From assembly GCA_045562575.1 (NCBI GenBank), contig JBJKVQ010000011.1:1-10286 (forward strand): DNA of 10,286 nt, written 5' to 3'. Every line of letters begins with the position of its first letter. Within the stretch, counting starts at the first letter, position 1. This document shows positions 6,558-10,286 of this stretch, in pieces. A program made the translations under genes and the position numbers. This DNA is from UBA6952 sp045562575. GTDB taxonomy: Bacteria; Chloroflexota; Dehalococcoidia; Lucifugimonadales; UBA6952. The notes beneath the pieces are model-generated. The model had not been told where the DNA came from. It did not search any database and saw only the letters and a program-made list of their open reading frames with translations.

Positions 6558-8165
6558 ATGACTAAATATGTTTTTGTAACAGGTGGTGTTGTAAGTTCCG
6601 TAGGGAAAGGTATTACTGTCGCATCACTTGGTCGTTTATTAAAGCATAAAGGTTTGGACGTCTCGGTAATGAAATTAGATCCTTATCTTAATGTGGATCC
6701 TGGAACTATGTCCCCGTATCAACATGGAGAAGTTTTTGTTACCAAAGATGGATGTGAAACGGATTTGGACTTAGGTCATTATGAACGATTTATTGATCTG
6801 GAATTAACTGCATCATCAAATGTAACTGCTGGACAAATCTATAGTAGTGTAATTCAAAAAGAACGACGTGGAGATTACCTTGGAGGTACAATTCAGGTAG
6901 TACCTCAAGTAACTGACGAAATTAAGAACCACATCAAGGATTTGGCTCAAGAAAGTCAAGCGGACGTTGTTGTTGTAGAAGTTGGAGGTACTGTTGGCGA
7001 TATTGAGGGATTACCTTTTCTTGAAGCAATTAGACAGATAAGGCACGAAGTCGGTAGAGAAAATGTTTATAACATTCACGTTACTCTTCTTCCATTTATA
7101 CAGGCTACTGGAGAAATTAAGACAAAACCCACACAACACAGTGTAAAAGAATTACGCAGTATTGGCATACAGCCTGACGCAATAATTGCTCGAAGTGATT
7201 TTGATGTTTCAAACGGTATTCTAGATAAACTAGCATTATTTTGTGATGTTCAAAAAGATTCTGTCGTAGTACTTCCTACTGTTAAAAGTATTTATGAAGT
7301 ACCTTTGGTGTTAAAAAATAGTGGTATCGATTCAGTTCTTACAAAACATTTACAACTACAACTCGAACCGTCATTGGTAGATGATTGGGGCGATATGGTA
7401 ACTAGAATGCATACGTTAAAAAATACCTTAAGTATTGGCGTAGTTGGAAAATACACGGATCTTCCAGATGCATATATCTCTGTTAAAGAAGCATTGAACC
7501 ATGCTGGAGTGTACAACAACACAAATATCGAAATTGTATGGATACAATCTGAAGAAATCGAAAAATTGGGATGTGAATCACTTCTCTCAAATTTAGATGG
7601 GATTGTAGTTCCTGGAGGGTTTGGCCCCCGTGGAATAGAGGGCATGATAAAAACTGCACAGTATGCGAGAACCAATAATATTCCATACTTAGGATTATGT
7701 TTGGGTATGCAAATGATGGTTATTGACGTTGCTCGAAACGTTCTTGGATTAGATTCAGCAAATTCTACAGAATTTGAAAAAGATACAAGTAATCCGGTTA
7801 TATGTCTTATGGAAGAACAAAAAAATGTAGTTAATAAGGGTGGAACCATGAGGCTTGGTAATTACCCTTGCAAATTAACCCCCGATTCTTATCTTAATGA
7901 AATATATGGCATAAATTCAATTAATGAGCGACATCGTCATAGGTATGAGTTTAATAACAAATATAGAGATATACTTGCTGAAGGTGGGTTAATGGCCCAA
8001 GGAACGTCTCCAGATGGTGAGCTTGTAGAAATATGTCAGTTAGATCAGCATCCTTTTATGATTGGTGTCCAGTTTCATCCAGAATTTTTATCCAGACCCC
8101 AAAGACCCCATCCTTTGTTCAGAGAGTTTATTGGGATCACTAAGAATTGTAATCTCAAGGCTTAA
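6558..8165 (+). CDS. pyrG: CTP synthase PyrG
   Basis: It aminates UTP to CTP with ATP and glutamine. The 535-aa protein is full length. The N-terminal synthetase domain (about 1-270) has the P-loop region SSVGKGI (13-19), YQHGEVFVTKDG and metal-site D72 and E141 regions (DLGHYERF, EVGGTVGD). The C-terminal class I glutamine amidotransferase domain has the nucleophile C381 in LGLCLGM, and H507 and E509 in FHPEF. The ATG gives M-T-K-Y-V-F-V-T-G-G, as in the family. No Shine-Dalgarno is visible upstream, unlike most genes here. A four-codon frame (6551-6565: M-L-Y-D-stop) overlaps the start. It lies 234 nt ahead of rho on the same strand. Confidence 0.97.
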   Translation: MTKYVFVTGGVVSSVGKGITVASLGRLLKHKGLDVSVMKLDPYLNVDPGTMSPYQHGEVFVTKDGCETDLDLGHYERFIDLELTASSNVTAGQIYSSVIQKERRGDYLGGTIQVVPQVTDEIKNHIKDLAQESQADVVVVEVGGTVGDIEGLPFLEAIRQIRHEVGRENVYNIHVTLLPFIQATGEIKTKPTQHSVKELRSIGIQPDAIIARSDFDVSNGILDKLALFCDVQKDSVVVLPTVKSIYEVPLVLKNSGIDSVLTKHLQLQLEPSLVDDWGDMVTRMHTLKNTLSIGVVGKYTDLPDAYISVKEALNHAGVYNNTNIEIVWIQSEEIEKLGCESLLSNLDGIVVPGGFGPRGIEGMIKTAQYARTNNIPYLGLCLGMQMMVIDVARNVLGLDSANSTEFEKDTSNPVICLMEEQKNVVNKGGTMRLGNYPCKLTPDSYLNEIYGINSINERHRHRYEFNNKYRDILAEGGLMAQGTSPDGELVEICQLDQHPFMIGVQFHPEFLSRPQRPHPLFREFIGITKNCNLKA

Positions 8166-8399
8166 TTTACTACCTTGATTGTAGAGGTAGACTAAATAAT
8201 ATCCATGTGTTAGAGTGATCGTGAATTATCTATGTCATTTACGACGTTTTCACAACAAAATATATATTCCTAGATCCGATTTGGTTTTTTTCGTAAATAC
8301 AGGATAATTTTAACTAGGGATATTATTCAAGATATTTTTATCCATACTCTTATTTCTTTCAGGATAAATCATGTCTAATACACACGAGGTAGGTGTTTT
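8166..8399 (+). other. pyrG-rho intergenic leader region
   Basis: A 6-bp hairpin (CTACCT 8170-8175 with AGGTAG 8185-8190, 9-nt loop) follows pyrG but lacks a T-run, so it is a poor intrinsic terminator. Further on are an 8-nt inverted repeat with a 46-nt spacer (ATTTACGA 8237-8244, TCGTAAAT 8291-8298) and two copies of AGGATAA (8301 and 8361). A weak promoter candidate is TTGGTT (8281-8286), 16 nt, GATAAT (8303-8308). The region is probably the rho leader, perhaps with a site for Rho autoregulation; that is inference. Confidence 0.4.
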
Positions 8400-8403
8400 T
8401 TGA
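8371..8403 (+). CDS. Possible 10-codon leader peptide overlapping the rho start
   Basis: ATG at 8371 opens a short frame, MSNTHEVGVF-stop, whose TGA (8401-8403) overlaps the TTG start of rho (8400-8402). It has its own Shine-Dalgarno (AGGA 8361-8364, 6 nt spacing). Its codons 6-9 contain GAGGTAGGTG, which serves as the rho ribosome binding site. This is the layout of translational coupling. E. coli rho is also preceded by a leader peptide gene (rhoL), though not a homologous one. Alternatives are a chance frame, or the real rho N-terminus separated by a one-base indel or -1 slip in the T-run at 8396-8401. Confidence 0.4.
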   Translation: MSNTHEVGVF

Positions 8404-9701
8404 CGACAGAAACTGCTATTACATTAGAATCACTCAATGAAAAAACGGACAAACAGCTTTTTCGTTTAGCAAAGAAGCTAGGGGTGAGGGATATTTCTGA
8501 AGAAACAATTGAACGGGATGACTTAATAGGTAAAATAGTTAAAGCATCTGAATCTGATCAAGAACCAGAAGAGTTAGAGGCAGGTGGAATACTTGATGTT
8601 ATGTCGGATGGTTATGGTTTTTTGAGACAAAATGGTATGGCTTCTCCAGGGAAGAAAGATGTCTATGTTTCACAATCACAAATACGTAGATTCGGTTTAC
8701 GAACTGGTGATTTAGTTACAGGAAAAGTTCGAGCTCCAAAAGATGGAGAGAGATATTTTGGTTTAATTCGCGTGGAGACAGTGAATGAGTTAGACCCTGA
8801 TAAAGCAAAAAAAAGATTAGGTTATGATAAACTTACACCAGTTTTTCCTAATGTTCAGGTTACTTTAGAAACAGAACCCAAAAAACTATCTACTAGAGTT
8901 ATTGATATGATAGCTCCTATTGGTATGGGGCAAAGAGGCCTCATTGTTTCTCCACCTAAAGCAGGAAAAACAATGTTGTTAAAAGATATTGCTAACGGGA
9001 TAGCCACTAATCATAAAGATATGCATCTCATCGTGGCGTTAATTGGTGAAAGGCCTGAAGAAGTGACTGATGTGAGAAGATCAGTTAGTGGTGAAGTTTT
9101 TGCATCAACATTTGACGAGCCTGTTGAAGATCACTGTCGTGTTGCTGAGCTTGCTTTGGAGCGAGCAAAAAGATTAGTTGAATTTGGAACCAATGTTACT
9201 ATTCTTATGGATAGTATTACGCGTTTGACAAGAGCATATAACTTATCACTACCGACAAGTGGAAGAACATTATCTGGAGGTATTGACCCGGTTGCACTAT
9301 ATCCACCAAAACGTTTTTTTGGTGCTGCTAGAAATACTGAAGATAGTGGTAGTTTGACTATTGTAGCAACGTGTCTTGTTGATACGGGTAGCAGAATGGA
9401 TGATGTCATATATGAAGAATTTAAAGGTACTGGTAACTGGGAGCTACATTTAGATAGACGATTAGCGGAACGAAGAATCTTTCCAGCTATAGATATTCAG
9501 AGAAGTGGGACCAGGAGAGAAGAATTAATTCTTGATGAGATGACATTGAAAAAGGTATGGTTATTACGTCGAATGGTTGGTCTCATAACAGCAAATGCTC
9601 AAGATAGTATCGATGCTACAGGTGAAATATTAAAACGAATGTCAGAAACTAAAGCAAATACTGAATTCTTAGACGGGCTTAATAATCCATCAAAAAAATA
9701 A
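8400..9701 (+). CDS. rho: Transcription termination factor Rho
   Basis: A hexameric RNA-dependent ATPase/helicase that ends transcription of untranslated RNA. The 433-aa protein has the N-terminal helical domain (about 8-50), the cold-shock-like RNA-binding domain with D-G-Y-G-F-L-R at 70-76, and the RecA-like motor: Walker A PPKAGKT (185-191), GERPEEV (217-222), Walker B ILMD (268-271), GGIDP (293-297), the R-loop region RRLAERRIFPAIDI (353-366) and RSGTRREE (368-375). The start is TTG at 8400. A stop lies upstream in frame at 8376-8378 and GAGGTAGGTG ends 4 nt before. Length and motifs are ordinary, without the long N-terminal insert seen in many Actinobacteria. The usual rpmE neighbour is not present downstream. 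Confidence 0.96.
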   Translation: MTTETAITLESLNEKTDKQLFRLAKKLGVRDISEETIERDDLIGKIVKASESDQEPEELEAGGILDVMSDGYGFLRQNGMASPGKKDVYVSQSQIRRFGLRTGDLVTGKVRAPKDGERYFGLIRVETVNELDPDKAKKRLGYDKLTPVFPNVQVTLETEPKKLSTRVIDMIAPIGMGQRGLIVSPPKAGKTMLLKDIANGIATNHKDMHLIVALIGERPEEVTDVRRSVSGEVFASTFDEPVEDHCRVAELALERAKRLVEFGTNVTILMDSITRLTRAYNLSLPTSGRTLSGGIDPVALYPPKRFFGAARNTEDSGSLTIVATCLVDTGSRMDDVIYEEFKGTGNWELHLDRRLAERRIFPAIDIQRSGTRREELILDEMTLKKVWLLRRMVGLITANAQDSIDATGEILKRMSETKANTEFLDGLNNPSKK

Positions 9702-9721
9702 TCATTTTTGTTTTAATATTT

Positions 9722-9748
9722 CTTTGTTTATAATTTGTATACACAAAG
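9722..9748. repeat. Imperfect inverted repeat upstream of P1
   Basis: CTTTGT (9722-9727) pairs with ACAAAG (9743-9748). After one mismatch, TATA (9729-9732) pairs with TATA (9738-9741) around a 5-nt loop. No T-run follows, so it is not a standard terminator for rho. It sits 3 nt before the P1 -35, where an activator or repressor could bind. Confidence 0.35.
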
Positions 9749-9751
9749 TAC

Positions 9752-9780
9752 TTGACACTTACATTAAGATTATGTATATT
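9752..9780 (+). promoter_or_regulatory. Strong sigma70-type promoter P1
   Basis: TTGACA (9752-9757), 17 nt, TATATT (9775-9780): a perfect -35, optimal spacing and five of six at the -10. It is the best promoter in the window. Transcription would begin near 9787 and run through the structured leader toward the secreted-protein gene, or make a separate small RNA. Confidence 0.65.
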
Positions 9781-9833
9781 TCTGTAACGTTAGTTGCATA
9801 GCGATTAACAGAGGATTTGACCGACGACGCGAT

Positions 9834-9865
9834 TAGTTTGGTGATATGAGGGTATTACTAAACTG
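9834..9865 (+). other. 13-bp RNA hairpin in the P1 transcript
   Basis: TAGTTTGGTGATA (9834-9846) pairs with TATTACTAAACTG (9853-9865) around the loop TGAGGG, using three G-U pairs. Because the pairs include G-U, the hairpin is stronger as plus-strand RNA than as a DNA palindrome, which suggests an RNA role. No T-run follows, so it is not a terminator. Confidence 0.5.
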
Positions 9866-9913
9866 TATTCGGGTCTTCGCATGTTTTGGGTTTAAGAACT
9901 GATTCATGTGGGT

Positions 9914-9942
9914 TTGACCTTTTATATAAGAGAGTATATTAT
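9914..9942 (+). promoter_or_regulatory. Second sigma70-type promoter P2
   Basis: TTGACC (9914-9919), 17 nt, TATTAT (9937-9942): five of six at each box with optimal spacing. The start would fall near 9949, just before an 8-T run (9956-9963), leaving a leader of about 130 nt. The -10 overlaps a small hairpin (GAGTAT 9932-9937 with GTACTC 9943-9948). Confidence 0.55.
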
Positions 9943-9982
9943 GTACTCGACTATATTTTTTTTATTTATAATATTAGTTCCT

Positions 9983-10028
9983 GTGGGGACGCTAGATTTA
10001 CTAACGTGTCCAAGGTGGTTTCCCCACC
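9983..10028 (+). other. Competing RNA stems in the secreted-protein leader
   Basis: Three pairings share bases. GTGGGGA (9983-9989) matches TCCCCAC (10021-10027). GGAC..TAG (9987-9995) matches CTA..GTCC (10001-10011). GGTGG (10014-10018) matches CCACC (10024-10028). The second and third can coexist, but the first excludes both. Such a switchable or layered fold 50-90 nt before the start codon suits an mRNA-stabilising 5' hairpin or a regulatory leader; its role is inference. Confidence 0.45.
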
Positions 10029-10076
10029 AAATTTAAAACTTTATACCGTACATTATTCTTTTTAAGGGGGTAGCAA

Positions 10077-10286
10077 GTGAAAAAGAACTTTCGAATTTTA
10101 AGCCTATTTGGCGTAACCACTATGTTGTTAGTGGCTATGCTATCTAGCATCAGTGTGTTTGCGGCACCGTCAGGTGCAGTAACCGGTACTATCACAGTTG
10201 ATAAGGACTGGTACTCAAACGACACATCTGCAAACAATGACGTTCTAATGACCGTCACAGATGCTGATGCTAACATTACAACTGCA
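10077..10286 (+). CDS. Secreted or surface protein, N-terminal part (window ends inside)
   Basis: A GTG at 10077 opens a frame that stays open to the window end (70 codons). It has a near-ideal Shine-Dalgarno, AAGGGGGT (10064-10071; one mismatch to AAGGAGGT). The first 28 or so residues are a classic Sec signal peptide: K2, K3 and R6, then a hydrophobic stretch (FGVTTMLLVAMLSSISV), then V-F-A before A-P as a likely signal peptidase I site. The mature part begins APSGAVTGTITVDKDWY and is rich in Thr, Val, Asp and Asn (VTDADANITT), as in beta-sandwich surface or S-layer-like proteins. The family cannot be named from this fragment. Codons use more C endings (AAC, GAC, GTC, ACC) and the DNA is less AT-rich than its neighbours, which with the strong promoters suggests high expression or a different origin. 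Confidence 0.8.
   Translation, partial: MKKNFRILSLFGVTTMLLVAMLSSISVFAAPSGAVTGTITVDKDWYSNDTSANNDVLMTVTDADANITTA

Larger units (their letters stand above)
9702..10076 (+). other. 375-nt non-coding region: tandem promoters and structured leader
   Basis: No convincing gene lies here. It holds, in order, an imperfect AT-rich hairpin, a strong promoter (P1), a long hairpin, a second promoter (P2), an 8-T run and a set of competing GC-rich stems just before the ribosome binding site of the secreted protein. The P1 transcript would have about 290 nt of leader and the P2 transcript about 130 nt. No tRNA features were found. A short open frame of 18 codons (9846-9902) has no good Shine-Dalgarno. A separate small RNA ending in the T-run is possible. 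Confidence 0.6.

Noticed and set aside
7292..7849. Minus-strand open frame of 185 codons
   Set aside because: It is antisense to pyrG, has an unlikely composition, and no ribosome binding site or recognisable domain.
8170..8190. Hairpin after pyrG as intrinsic terminator
   Set aside because: The stem is 6 bp with a 9-nt loop and no T-run follows.
8232..8273. 13-codon frame between pyrG and rho
   Set aside because: It has no ribosome binding site and AT-rich DNA yields many such frames.
9846..9902. 18-codon frame MRVLLNCIRVFACFGFKN in the P1 leader
   Set aside because: No good Shine-Dalgarno is seen and it begins within the hairpin; kept only as a remote leader-peptide possibility.
9702..10076. 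tRNA or rRNA gene in the long intergenic region
   Set aside because: No T-arm signature, CCA end or cloverleaf arrangement could be found.
10001..10276. Minus-strand open frame of 91 codons at the window end
   Set aside because: It is antisense to the signal-peptide gene and its leader; the plus-strand frame has a strong Shine-Dalgarno and a signal peptide, so this is a shadow.

Overview
The window is AT-rich bacterial chromosome carrying mostly housekeeping genes. It is probably from a low-GC member of the Chloroflexota, possibly a marine SAR202-like lineage. That placement is inference: it rests on the rsmD-coaD-coiled-coil gene order shared by Firmicutes and Chloroflexota, on the look of the Rho and CTP synthase proteins, and on the base composition. 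No rRNA or other decisive marker is present. No phage, IS element, CRISPR array or tRNA was seen.

Layout. (1) Positions 1-2661, minus strand: a compact run transcribed fbp (class I fructose-1,6-bisphosphatase) > class I fructose-bisphosphate aldolase > rdgB (ITP/XTP pyrophosphatase), with an ATGA overlap between the last two. A further minus-strand reading frame may begin at 41. (2) 2865-4760, plus strand: moaA followed by one frame that joins RNase HI to MoaC. Together these encode both enzymes of the first molybdenum-cofactor step (GTP to cyclic pyranopterin monophosphate). (3) 4767-6384, minus strand: rsmD > coaD > a coiled-coil protein, ending 6 nt from the convergent rnhA-moaC stop. (4) 6558-10286, plus strand: pyrG (CTP synthase), then rho (termination factor) with a tiny leader frame ending on its start codon. 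A 375-nt non-coding stretch with two good sigma70-type promoters and several RNA hairpins follows. Last is the start of a secreted protein with a signal peptide, cut by the window end.

The most noteworthy points are these. The RNase HI-MoaC fusion has a well-placed internal Shine-Dalgarno and ATG at the domain junction. Two genes (fbp and the coiled-coil gene) have strong Shine-Dalgarno sites and homologous N-termini but no ATG/GTG/TTG at the right place, and both appear to start at ATA (or ATT). The secreted protein has a long structured leader with tandem promoters. A 10-codon leader peptide overlaps the TTG start of rho.

Functionally, region 1 supplies two consecutive gluconeogenic steps plus nucleotide-pool cleaning. 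Region 2 serves molybdenum-cofactor synthesis. Region 3 covers 16S rRNA methylation and coenzyme A synthesis. Region 4 covers CTP supply, transcription termination and a cell-surface or exported product.
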